DNA from: Nostoc sp. CHAB 5824
Lineage (GTDB): Bacteria > Cyanobacteriota > Cyanobacteriia > Cyanobacteriales > Nostocaceae
DNA length: 64,000 nt
NCBI RefSeq assembly: GCF_020829665.1
Contig: NZ_JAIVFT010000001.1
Span: forward strand, 561,435 to 625,434
Direction of reading: 5' to 3'
Positions 56,194 to 64,000 of this stretch are shown here, in pieces. Position 1 is the stretch's first letter; each line of letters opens with the position of its first letter. The translations under genes and the position numbers were made by a program. The notes under the pieces were generated by a model that made no database searches, was not told the origin of the DNA, and was given only the letters and a program-made list of their open reading frames with translations.

Positions 56194-57222
56194 ATGCAAT
56201 TTATCGACCAAGCAAAAATTGAAGTTGAAGCTGGTAAGGGCGGCGATGGTATTGTCGCCTTCCGGCGAGAGAAATACGTGCCGACTGGTGGCCCCTCTGG
56301 TGGTAATGGCGGACGAGGTGGTTCGGTAATTTTCGTTGCCGACGAAAACCTGCAAACCTTGCTGGACTTCAGATATAACCATCGCTTTCAGGCAGAAAAA
56401 GGGACTCGTGGTGGCCCAAATAACTGCACTGGAGCAGCAGGAAAGGATTTGATTATCGAAGTTCCGTGCGGTACGACCATTTATGATGCTGAAACTGGCG
56501 AATTGTTGGGAGATTTAATTGAATCTAAGCAGACTTTGCTGATTGCTCAAGGTGGTAAAGGTGGACTGGGAAATCAGCATTTCTTGAGTAACCGTAACCG
56601 CGCCCCAGAATACGCCCTCCCAGGATTACCAGGGGAAATAAAGCAGCTGCGCCTGGAGTTAAAACTTTTGGCAGAAGTGGGGATTATTGGCTTACCAAAT
56701 GCTGGTAAATCCACTCTAATTTCATCTTTATCAGCAGCACGTCCGAAAATCGCAGACTACCCCTTCACTACCCTGATCCCAAATTTGGGTGTAGTGCGGA
56801 AACCTACTGGTGATGGTACTGTTTTCGCCGACATTCCCGGACTAATTGAGGGAGCAGCTCACGGGGCTGGGCTGGGACACGATTTCTTGCGCCATATCGA
56901 GCGCACGCGAGTGCTACTTCACTTGATTGATGCCACTAGTGATGATGTGGTTAGAGACTACAACACAATCAAGGAAGAATTACAAGCTTATGGACGGGGT
57001 TTAGCAGAACGCCCACAAATTTTGGCGCTGAACAAAATTGATGCAATTGATCGGGAAACTGTCGATTTGGAGGCGTTAGCCACCCAACTTAATCATCTCT
57101 CCTACGCCCCGGTTTTTGTAATTTCAGCGGTTACTCGCACCGGGTTAGAGCCGATGTTACAAGAAATCTGGGGAATTCTCGATCAAATGAAGGTTCCTGA
57201 AGAAGTTGAGGTATTTAGCTGA
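56194..57222 (+). CDS. obgE: Obg/CgtA GTPase
   Basis: 342 residues. The Gly-rich Obg fold (1-158: [51 protein letters not shown]) is followed by a GTPase domain with G1 LPNAGKST, G2/G3 DYPFTTL and [10 protein letters not shown], and G4 NKID. It lacks the extra C-terminal domain of some Obg proteins, as usual in cyanobacteria. It acts in late 50S assembly and stress control. It is convergent with the kinase at 57238. Confidence 0.96.
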   Translation: MQFIDQAKIEVEAGKGGDGIVAFRREKYVPTGGPSGGNGGRGGSVIFVADENLQTLLDFRYNHRFQAEKGTRGGPNNCTGAAGKDLIIEVPCGTTIYDAETGELLGDLIESKQTLLIAQGGKGGLGNQHFLSNRNRAPEYALPGLPGEIKQLRLELKLLAEVGIIGLPNAGKSTLISSLSAARPKIADYPFTTLIPNLGVVRKPTGDGTVFADIPGLIEGAAHGAGLGHDFLRHIERTRVLLHLIDATSDDVVRDYNTIKEELQAYGRGLAERPQILALNKIDAIDRETVDLEALATQLNHLSYAPVFVISAVTRTGLEPMLQEIWGILDQMKVPEEVEVFS

Positions 57223-57237
57223 AGAAATAATTACGAA

Positions 57238-59955
57238 TTATGTTGACGTATCTTGGATCAGGGGAATCTTAATCACAAACTCAGCGCCTTGTCCTGGCTG
57301 CGAAAGACATTCTAAAGAACCGCGATGCCTTTCTGTAATTATCTGGTAGCTAATGGCAAGACCCATACCCGTACCTTTACCGATGGGCTTGGTAGTAAAG
57401 AAGGGGTCAAATAGATGTTTTCTAATATCTTCTGGTATCCCCAATCCATTGTCGGCAATCCTAATTATTACCTGATTTGGCTTTTGTAGTTGAGTGCAAA
57501 TCTGAATTGTCGGAGAAGTCATTAGTCCTTTGTCATTTGTCCTTTGTTTAGAGTTGTTGCCTAATGACATAGGCGCTTCTCTACGAGACGCTACGCGAAC
57601 GCCTTCTTGCAGGGTATGACTAATGACAAATGACTCTTCAAGTGCATCGATCGCATTTGACAAAATATTCATGAATACTTGATTTAGCTGCCCAGCGTAA
57701 CATTCAACCAGTTGTAGTTTGCCGTATTCTTTGATTATTTCAATTGTCGGGCGTTGGTCATTACCCTTGAGGCGGCTTTGTAAAATCATTAGAGTACTGT
57801 CGATTCCCTCATGGATATCAACAGCTTTCATTTCGGCTTCATCCAAGCGTGAAAAAGTTCGCAAGGAAAGCACAATCTCTCGAATGCGGTCTGCCCCAAC
57901 TTTCATTGAGTTGATTATTTGTGGCAAATCTAATTTCAAAAAGTCCAGTTCGATTAGTTCTGCAAAATCCTGAATTTCTAGCACAGGTTCAGGATAATGA
58001 CTTTGGTAAAGTTGCAAAAGTGAAAGTAAATCTTGGGTGTATTCCTTGGCAGGGTTGAGGTTGCCATAGATAAAATTGACCGGGTTATTGATTTCGTGTG
58101 CCACTCCTGCGACTAGTTGACCCAAGCTGGACATCTTTTCAGTTTGAATTAGGTGAGTTTGGGTGTTTTGAAGTTCGCGGAGTGCAACTTTAAGTTCTTG
58201 GGCTTGTTGTCGTAGTTGCGCTTCCGACTTTAGCAGGGCTTCTTTGGCTTGTTTACGTTCTGTGATGTCTAACACCATTGAAGCAACGCCAATCACCTGG
58301 CCATCAGCAGCCACTAACGGGTTGTTATACCACTCACAGACCATCATCTTACCATCTTTAGCGACGTTTTCGTTGACACTAAAACTTCCTCCACGTTGTG
58401 TTAAAAGGGCTGTGATAATCTCATTTACGTGCTTTTTGGCGTTTTCAGGTACTATGATCTCAAAACCATTTCCCAGCATTTCCTCTGTGGTGTATCCAAA
58501 GATTCTTTCTGCTGCCCGATTCCATGTCTGAACCTCAAACTTGATATTCCATTCAATAATGGCTAAAGGTGTTTGTTCAATAAGTAATGCCAGTCTTTGC
58601 TCTGAAGCCCTAAGTTCTGCCTCTGCTTGCTTGTATTCGGTAATGTCGCGATAATACCAAACCCTACCGTAGTAGTCTCCTAAAGCTGATATCTGATCAC
58701 AAGCCCCTAGCTGTTTACGCACAGGTGCAGAATAGCGCTCAAAAATCTTTCCAGACTTGAGGAAAATTTCATCACGGCTGCTTTCCTCTGGATGCTGGTA
58801 AAGATACTCTACCTTAGCCAGAAATTCGTCTGGATTTACTAGTTTATCTAATACCCATCCGATGAGTTGGCGATCGTCTCGTGTTTGGATCAGTGCCGCA
58901 GGAATTTGCCATAACTTGGAGAATTTCTGATTAAATGATGTAACTGTAAGATTTTCATCAATAATCAGAATTCCATCAATGGAAGCTTCTTGTTGAGCTT
59001 GGAGTACAGCATTAATACGATGTAGGTCTTTCTCTGCTTGCTGACAATGCTGTTCGTTGATGTCGCGAAGCAACCAACGCCAGCCGACCCGCTCTCCCTG
59101 TGAATCATACATAGCAACCATCTTGATACTAGTAGGAAAAGCTGTCCCTCCTCGTGGCTGTAGGTAGACTTCCCAACCCTGTACCTGCTGCAAATTTGCC
59201 AGTTGGTTCATGAAGGTTTGGCGATCTGGTTCAGCGATAAACTGGATTAATGGTTTACCTACCAGATAGTTTTGTTCCACAGATAGTAAGGCTGCGCCTG
59301 CATAGTTAGCTTCTTTGATGATGCCGACTACATCAGTCACCAAGTAACCATCTGGAGCGAAATCAAACAAATCCTGATAATATCGACGCTCTAATTCAGC
59401 CGTTTCACGAGCGATGGCTAGTTCTTCGTTTTGTTGGCGCAGTTCTTCTTCAACTACCTGGAGTTCTTCCAGAGTTTCCCCAAGTGCCTCGCTCTTTTGT
59501 ATGAGTTCAGTAAAATCAGTAACTCTGCCAGTCAGGGCTTCATTCTGTAAAATGATGTCTCGAATACTAACCACCAAAAATTTATTACCAGTCTCATCCT
59601 CAAAGCAAGACTTTTTTGTAGAGATGAGATGGGTTACACCCTGAGCATCGGTAAAAAGATCCTGGTTCTCATTAGTAATATTTGCGGTGAAAACAAGTTC
59701 ATCTTTTTCCCGGAACACATCAGCTTCGGCTTGAGGAAAAAAATCATAGTCTGACTTGCCAATTAATTCTTCTCGGCTATGACCGACGTAATCACAGTAG
59801 GTATCATTAAGTAATACCCAGCGATGCTGGCGGTCTTTGACAAAAATTGGATCAGATATGCCATTGATTATCTGATGCAGAAACGCCAAGGAGAAGTTTT
59901 GCTGCTGCGTGTTTTGTTTTTGCGCGGGGTTATCTAAGAATCTAGGATGGTTCAT
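57238..59955 (-). CDS. Cytoplasmic multi-PAS sensor histidine kinase
   Basis: 905 residues with no membrane segment. Four PAS units: about 25-140 ([20 protein letters not shown]), about 190-300, about 310-440 and about 455-580, then a coiled coil. HisKA has [16 protein letters not shown]; HATPase has N box [11 protein letters not shown]1 DNGLGIPED and [12 protein letters not shown] stretch of about 38 residues (about 775-812) between the N and G1 boxes is encoded by heptamer repeats and a dispersed repeat and is probably an insertion. No response regulator is adjacent. Confidence 0.9.
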   Translation of the reverse strand: MNHPRFLDNPAQKQNTQQQNFSLAFLHQIINGISDPIFVKDRQHRWVLLNDTYCDYVGHSREELIGKSDYDFFPQAEADVFREKDELVFTANITNENQDLFTDAQGVTHLISTKKSCFEDETGNKFLVVSIRDIILQNEALTGRVTDFTELIQKSEALGETLEELQVVEEELRQQNEELAIARETAELERRYYQDLFDFAPDGYLVTDVVGIIKEANYAGAALLSVEQNYLVGKPLIQFIAEPDRQTFMNQLANLQQVQGWEVYLQPRGGTAFPTSIKMVAMYDSQGERVGWRWLLRDINEQHCQQAEKDLHRINAVLQAQQEASIDGILIIDENLTVTSFNQKFSKLWQIPAALIQTRDDRQLIGWVLDKLVNPDEFLAKVEYLYQHPEESSRDEIFLKSGKIFERYSAPVRKQLGACDQISALGDYYGRVWYYRDITEYKQAEAELRASEQRLALLIEQTPLAIIEWNIKFEVQTWNRAAERIFGYTTEEMLGNGFEIIVPENAKKHVNEIITALLTQRGGSFSVNENVAKDGKMMVCEWYNNPLVAADGQVIGVASMVLDITERKQAKEALLKSEAQLRQQAQELKVALRELQNTQTHLIQTEKMSSLGQLVAGVAHEINNPVNFIYGNLNPAKEYTQDLLSLLQLYQSHYPEPVLEIQDFAELIELDFLKLDLPQIINSMKVGADRIREIVLSLRTFSRLDEAEMKAVDIHEGIDSTLMILQSRLKGNDQRPTIEIIKEYGKLQLVECYAGQLNQVFMNILSNAIDALEESFVISHTLQEGVRVASRREAPMSLGNNSKQRTNDKGLMTSPTIQICTQLQKPNQVIIRIADNGLGIPEDIRKHLFDPFFTTKPIGKGTGMGLAISYQIITERHRGSLECLSQPGQGAEFVIKIPLIQDTST
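57518..57632. repeat. Intergenic-type repeats inserted in frame in the kinase HATPase domain
   Basis: GTCATTAGTCCTTTGTCATT and TGACTAATGACAAATGACTC heptamers flank GCTTCTCTACGAGACGCTAC, sequences otherwise found between genes. The frame stays open through all of it. Confidence 0.85.
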
Positions 59956-60389
59956 ACGCAGATTTATCTTTAAAATTTAGCAATAAAGAAACCTCTCCCT
60001 AGTTTTACTACGTAAAACCGTCCCTCTCCAAGTCAGAGAGGGCTAGACTTGAACGAAAGTTCAAGTCAGGGAGAGGTTTGTCGAACTCACGTTTATTTAG
60101 CACCGTGTGTGTCAGCATGAGTAGTATTTATTATTCCCAAATATAGATACAACAATTAAACCAATTTCTAACTTTTGGTGTTTTCAGGGGATTGGGGACT
60201 AGGCAGATTTTATTCTCTGTGGGAACAAAAACGCACTAGCGATGCCTGCGGCAGGCTACGCCAACGCATTTATCGACTGTGACGCGGCTTTTTTGAATAG
60301 CATAATTGATACAAATGCTTAAAAGCCTTGCTTGCTCGTAAAAAAACGGAGTTAGACTAGAACCACAGGGTAACAATCAGAGGAATATT
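59956..60389. other. Gap with a perfect four-way-junction element and a dispersed repeat
   Basis: 59989-60079 folds into an outer stem with three inner hairpins (listed separately). 60240-60275 (GCGATGCCTGCGGCAGGCTA) is a dispersed repeat. AGAGGA six bases before 60390 is a likely ribosome binding site. Confidence 0.6.
59989..60079. repeat. Cloverleaf-like inverted-repeat element
   Basis: Outer stem AAACCTCTCCCT (59989-60000)/AGGGAGAGGTTT (60068-60079), 12 bp. Inside: GTTTTAC/GTAAAAC (60002-60018, 3-base loop), CCCTCTC/GAGAGGG (60022-60042, 7-base loop) and GACTTGAAC/GTTCAAGTC (60046-60067, GAAA loop). All four stems are perfect. It does not carry the conserved bases of a tRNA. Confidence 0.8.
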
Positions 60390-60995
60390 ATGATGAGCGA
60401 TCGCGACTATACATTAATCATTGACAAAAGCGGTAGTATGTCTACACCCGACCAAGTTGGTGGTAGAAGTAGATGGGAGATAGCCCAAGAGTCTACTCTC
60501 GCTTTGGCAAGAAAAGCTGAACAGTTTGACCCCGATGGCATCACCGTTTACGTGTTTTCCGGTAGATTTAAACGCTACAATGATGTTACCTCAGCCAAAG
60601 TCGCACAGATATTTCTCGAAAATGATCCTGCTGGCACGACCAACTTAGCAGGTGTACTCCAAGATGCCCTCAATAACTACTTTCAACGCAAAGCAGCTGG
60701 TAAAACCAAGCCAAACGGAGAGACAATTTTAGTCATTACCGATGGTGAACCAGACGATCGCAAAGCTGTGTTTGAAGTGATCATTCATGCAACTCGCCAA
60801 ATGGAACGTGATGAAGAATTAGCAATTTCGATCATTCAAGTGGGTTCAGATGCTCAAGCAACTAAATTCCTCAAAGCTTTGGATGATCAGTTGCAAAGTG
60901 TTGGCGCTAAATTTGATATTTGCGATACCGTCACTTTAGACGACTTAGAAGAAATGAGCCTTGTAGATGTATTGACAAACGCAATAACTGACTAA
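60390..60995 (+). CDS. VWA-domain protein (first of a pair)
   Basis: 201 residues, essentially one von Willebrand A domain. The metal-ion-dependent adhesion site is complete: DKSGSMS near the start, AGTTNLAGVL in the middle and ITDGEPDD. There is no signal peptide, so it is cytoplasmic. The protein is about 70 percent alike by eye to the next gene and ends in the same DICDTVTL motif. Such VWA proteins act as metal-dependent protein-interaction modules; the partner may be the coiled-coil protein downstream. Confidence 0.9.
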   Translation: MMSDRDYTLIIDKSGSMSTPDQVGGRSRWEIAQESTLALARKAEQFDPDGITVYVFSGRFKRYNDVTSAKVAQIFLENDPAGTTNLAGVLQDALNNYFQRKAAGKTKPNGETILVITDGEPDDRKAVFEVIIHATRQMERDEELAISIIQVGSDAQATKFLKALDDQLQSVGAKFDICDTVTLDDLEEMSLVDVLTNAITD

Positions 60996-61051
60996 TGTGT
61001 TGATCATCCATAGTCCAGTAACTCTGAACTCTTAACTTGGAGAATTGAATA

Positions 61052-61657
61052 ATGCTAGAAAATCGTGACTATACCTTGATTATTGACAAAAGCGGCAGCA
61101 TGGCAACTCAAGATCAAAAGGGTGGTAGAACCAGATGGTTTGCAGCCCAGGAATCTACTTTAGCTTTAGCTAGTAAGTGTGAGCAATTTGACCCCGATGG
61201 TATAACTATTTATGTATTTTCTGGTAAATTTAAGCGATACGAAAATGTGACATCCGGCAAGGTAGCGCAAATTTTTCAAGAAAATGACCCCTCTGGTACA
61301 ACTGACTTGGCAGGTGTGTTAAAACATGCAACTGATGATTACCTTCAACGCAAAGCAGCCGGTCAAACAAAGCCAAATGGTGAAACAATTTTAGTGGTTA
61401 CTGATGGTGAGCCGGACGATCGCAAAGCAGTAATGAGGGTGATTATTGAAGCTTCTCGCCGCATAGATAAAGATGAAGAATTAGCCATTTCCTTCATTCA
61501 AGTCGGCACAGATCCACAAGCCACCCGCTTTCTCAAAGTCTTAGACGATGAACTCCAAAGTGCTGGTGCTAAATTTGATATCTGTGACACAATTACTATG
61601 GAAGATATGGAAGATTTGACTCTATCGGAAGTGCTACTCAATGCCATTAATGACTAG
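61052..61657 (+). CDS. VWA-domain protein (second of a pair)
   Basis: 201 residues, a tandem duplicate of the preceding gene with intact DKSGSMA, SGTTDLAGVL and VTDGEPDD motifs. The 56-base spacing and shared direction suggest one operon. Differences cluster on the face around the metal site (RTRWFAAQES vs RSRWEIAQES), which could change partner choice. Confidence 0.9.
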   Translation: MLENRDYTLIIDKSGSMATQDQKGGRTRWFAAQESTLALASKCEQFDPDGITIYVFSGKFKRYENVTSGKVAQIFQENDPSGTTDLAGVLKHATDDYLQRKAAGQTKPNGETILVVTDGEPDDRKAVMRVIIEASRRIDKDEELAISFIQVGTDPQATRFLKVLDDELQSAGAKFDICDTITMEDMEDLTLSEVLLNAIND

Positions 61658-61684
61658 CTATACCATTTATTAGGAATTGCAAAA

Positions 61685-62080
61685 ATGGATTCCATTGATA
61701 AGCTGTTAGCTGAACTCCAAACTGAATACAAAGAAGTACAACCAGAACAGCAGCAGTCAAAATCAGCCACAGCCAAATCGTTTATTTCACCATCGCCAAA
61801 GTCGGCATCTTTCATGGATAACCTTTTGGCAGAAGTTAAGGCTGATTTTGCCGAAGAGGATGCTGCTATTGAGTTAAAAAAACAGCAAGAACTAGAACAG
61901 GAACGAATTCGACAAGAACAACTCAAAGCCAAAAAACTAGAGGCTTTGCAAGTACACGCAAAAGAATGGTTAGCCAAAGTAGATCCACTTTCATCCGAAG
62001 GACTTTGGTTTGAAAGGTTTGCTGAAAGTTACTCCTCAAAATTAGAGGCAGCAATTGAATATTTACGCACCAACGAATAA
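61685..62080 (+). CDS. Coiled-coil hypothetical protein following the VWA pair
   Basis: 131 residues. Two short similar motifs (MDSIDKLLAELQTEYKE at 1-17 and SFMDNLLAEVKADFAEED at about 42-59) are joined by a Ser/Pro linker and followed by a Gln/Glu/Arg coiled coil (about 62-95) and a C-terminal helical part (SSEGLWFERFAESYSSKLE). It starts 27 bases after the second VWA gene. Possibly the two short motifs each bind one VWA protein; this is inference. Confidence 0.75.
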   Translation: MDSIDKLLAELQTEYKEVQPEQQQSKSATAKSFISPSPKSASFMDNLLAEVKADFAEEDAAIELKKQQELEQERIRQEQLKAKKLEALQVHAKEWLAKVDPLSSEGLWFERFAESYSSKLEAAIEYLRTNE

Positions 62081-62163
62081 AATAATTCATAATTCGTAAT
62101 TTTGGGAAATTTGCTAGCTAAAATTATAAGGTAGCAATTATTAATTATTACCTATGCTCAATA

Positions 62164-62505
62164 TTAATGGTGATTTGTTCGAGCTAAATGTTGAATAGCC
62201 CATTCATGCATAGCATAGAGAATTGGTTGCAAAGTTTCTCCTAAAGGCGTTAGTGAATATTCTACCTTCGGTGGAATTTGGGGATAAATTTCTCGATGAA
62301 TAATGCCGTCTTCCTCCATTTCTCTGAGTTGTTGGGTTAGCATCTTTTGCGTAACTCCAGGTAAAGCCCGTTGCAACTCACTAAACCGTTTGACGCCAGT
62401 CATTAATTCTCTAATAATCAAAACTTTCCAGCGTCCGCCAATCACTTTTAGGGTAGTTTCTACTTCACAAGTAAGCCTGCTATTGTTTTCTGCTTCAGCT
62501 TTCAT
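62164..62505 (-). CDS. HxlR-family transcriptional regulator
   Basis: 113 residues, a winged-helix HxlR domain: [40 protein letters not shown] and [12 protein letters not shown]. There is a single conserved Cys near the N-terminus ([10 protein letters not shown]), typical of redox- or electrophile-sensing HxlR members. The nearest plausible target is the ferritin-like gene upstream on the same strand; no operator was identified. Confidence 0.92.
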   Translation of the reverse strand: MKAEAENNSRLTCEVETTLKVIGGRWKVLIIRELMTGVKRFSELQRALPGVTQKMLTQQLREMEEDGIIHREIYPQIPPKVEYSLTPLGETLQPILYAMHEWAIQHLARTNHH

Positions 62506-62710
62506 AGTTAGTTTTGTTAATTTGAAGAAGGCAAGAGACAGACCTCTTGCAAAACTATTTTTGTACTCTTGGGGAAAGGGTAAAGGTTAAAGGGAAAGGG
62601 TAATTATTCTATCGCCGCTTTCCCCTTTACCCCTTACCGCTTACCCCACAACTGCTAGAAGTCTAATGTTCTCAACTTTTTTAACATTAGATACTTAAGG
62701 ATATCTATAA

Positions 62711-63454
62711 TTACGTAGCTACCAACTCAGAATCGATTTCCGATGGCGCACCATCTTGGACTAGCGATCGCGTTTCACCATTACGCTGGAGGATACCGCC
62801 AACCATTGCCAACAAGGCGTTTACCTTGCGGGTTCGCCACATATCTACGAGGTTTTGCACTTCAGTTGCAGACATCCGTCGCATCATCGCTTCGTAGAGA
62901 TAAGCAGCATGTCCAGTCTCATCTTGAGCAATACAAAGCATTCCTAATTTCAAGTTACGAGCAGTTGACTCTTGATCAGGCAATACTTTTGCCATTCGCG
63001 CAAAGTCTTTACTCGCATCTAACTCCAGAATGTATGTGCTAGCCATAAACACATCCCAGTCAATCACAGCCGGTTTTAGCTGTTCTTGAGTGTAACCTTC
63101 AAAGAATGCTGCGAAAAAAGGACTACGCTGTTGTGGTTTTTTTGTAGATGTAGTTGGGGGTTGACGCTTAAAATCTATGACTTGTTTATTCATCTGTTGT
63201 AAAGCGTGGGCAAAAATTTGACCATGCCTAGTTTCATCTGATGCATGTTTTGCTAGTTTTTTGGCTAGCCATGTATCGCCTTCGGCAGATGCGCGATCGC
63301 TAAGTGCTGATAAAAATGGCACAGAGCCAGATTCGGCCAACTGAAACCCCGCAAGGATGTTGGGGCGGGTTTTAGAATCCCGAATTTGAGCAGCAGAGTA
63401 ATAAGCAAAAGCACCTGAACCAGCTAGATGCAGAATGTGAGTCAAGAAGTTCAT
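62711..63454 (-). CDS. Ferritin-like di-iron protein
   Basis: 247 residues. The four-helix di-iron pattern is visible: LAESGSVPFL, SDETRHGQIFAH, an ILELDASKDF helix and QDETGHAAYLYEA, i.e. two E/D..RH or DE..H pairs. It resembles ferritin-like oxygenase or hydroxylase proteins, not storage ferritin. Substrate unknown. It follows the HxlR gene region by 205 bases of sequence with GGGGAAAGGGTAA repeats. Confidence 0.8.
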   Translation of the reverse strand: MNFLTHILHLAGSGAFAYYSAAQIRDSKTRPNILAGFQLAESGSVPFLSALSDRASAEGDTWLAKKLAKHASDETRHGQIFAHALQQMNKQVIDFKRQPPTTSTKKPQQRSPFFAAFFEGYTQEQLKPAVIDWDVFMASTYILELDASKDFARMAKVLPDQESTARNLKLGMLCIAQDETGHAAYLYEAMMRRMSATEVQNLVDMWRTRKVNALLAMVGGILQRNGETRSLVQDGAPSEIDSELVAT

Positions 63455-63676
63455 CAGAAATTTCCGCTGACAATTGGAAGGTTACAATTCTTATACTAAT
63501 CCGCATTTTCTATTCGGTTGCCAGGGGGGAATTTTGGAAGTTGTTAAATTATCTCGCTTTCTCTGCAACGTCCCATTTTGGATTTTGAATTGCCTGTGGC
63601 AGTATATCAACGATTAGCAAATATATCTTTTTATTTTGCTAGTATCATCCCACAGAGGTCAGGCAGGTGAGTTTGG

Positions 63677-64000
63677 ATGGAAAAATTAACTAAACTAGTG
63701 CGATTTTGGCTTTGTGCAACTATCATAATTTTGAATTTGATGGGCTGCGATCGCTTTATCGGTACTTCTGGAGAACCAGTTGAGCGAGTCAGTGATGGCG
63801 ATACCTTAGTAGTGAAAGATACCGATGGCAAAAATCTTACCGTGCGCTTTGCTTGTGTAGATGCGCCAGAAATAGCTCATACTAATAAAGAAAAGCAGAG
63901 TAAACGGACTAGCGATCGCAATCAATTTACTTGGGGTGTAAAAGCCCAAGAACGAGTGCAAGAACTCGTGCAACAAGGAGGCGATCGCGTGACTTTGAAT
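63677..64000 (+). CDS. Thermonuclease-family (SNase-like) lipoprotein, cut by right edge
   Basis: ATG 63677; the frame is open to the window end (108 codons). A signal segment ending in the lipobox NLMGC (Cys24) precedes an SNase-like domain with VERVSDGDTLVV and VRFACVDAPE, the usual first catalytic elements. GGTGAG lies upstream. The rest of the active site lies beyond the window. It is probably a membrane-anchored extracytoplasmic nuclease. Confidence 0.85.
   Translation, partial: MEKLTKLVRFWLCATIIILNLMGCDRFIGTSGEPVERVSDGDTLVVKDTDGKNLTVRFACVDAPEIAHTNKEKQSKRTSDRNQFTWGVKAQERVQELVQQGGDRVTLN

Noticed and set aside
59989-60079. tRNA gene
   Set aside because: Cloverleaf pairing exists, but arm sizes and conserved tRNA bases (such as GTTCRA in the T loop and a CCA-type end) do not fit.

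Overview
The window reads as chromosome of a filamentous, probably heterocyst-forming cyanobacterium (Nostoc/Calothrix type). The evidence is the very frequent HIP1 octamer GCGATCGC, heptanucleotide tandem repeats such as (TTAGTCA)n between genes, several families of small terminal-inverted-repeat elements, and genes typical of the group: the ferredoxin-thioredoxin reductase variable chain, a TerB/Mo-nitrogenase-C-terminus protein, DpsA, a low-temperature-induced protein and many PAS histidine kinases. No tRNA, rRNA, complete insertion sequence, prophage or real CRISPR array was seen.

Layout. 0-7.4 kb: a type I secretion locus, with the C-terminal part of a large secreted protein (VCBS, cadherin-like and DUF4114 regions), a cNMP-binding/C39-like/ABC exporter and an HlyD adaptor. 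7.7-12 kb: purS-purQ, a Fur-family regulator, a decayed antitoxin/PIN toxin pair, and a slipin/NfeD pair. 12-14 kb: a PP2C-type phosphatase, then a 21-bp tandem array. 14.5-19.4 kb: a three-gene STAND locus (NACHT-like NTPase; WD40 protein with 13 nearly identical blades plus one diverged blade; a second short NACHT-like NTPase). This is the best candidate here for a little-described conflict or recognition system. 20-25.7 kb: ftrV and housekeeping genes (YdcF, APH/ATPase, rplY, purA). 26.6-36.7 kb: a CHASE3-PAS histidine kinase, small unknown genes, secreted glycosidases and an adenosine-deaminase-like enzyme. 37.2-38.9 kb: mutL carrying two in-frame palindromic repeats. 39.4-44.7 kb: remains of a type I restriction-modification locus in which hsdM runs directly into the middle of hsdR, without hsdS, the nuclease domain or the Walker A motif. 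45-47 kb: a repeat-rich stretch with a second 21-bp array and several small elements. 48-53 kb: a run of stress-protein genes (GlsB/YeaQ, CsbD, 17M-ChaB fusion, Dps, Lti). 53-64 kb: a GCS-like ligase, TerB/Mo-nitrogenase-C, an S23-like four-helix protein, obgE, a multi-PAS kinase with a repeat-derived insertion, a VWA-VWA-coiled-coil triad, HxlR, a ferritin-like protein, and the start of a thermonuclease lipoprotein.

How it fits together. Most genes are singletons or pairs. Clear cooperating sets are the secretion trio, purS/purQ, slipin/NfeD, the STAND operon, the TIGR02587/TIGR02588 pair joined by an ATGA overlap, and the VWA triad. Small repeats recur between genes and in three cases appear inside reading frames (mutL, the 905-residue kinase, and probably the hsdM part of the chimera), which suggests that repeat insertion is shaping proteins here. 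All family assignments come from reading the translations; no database search was run.
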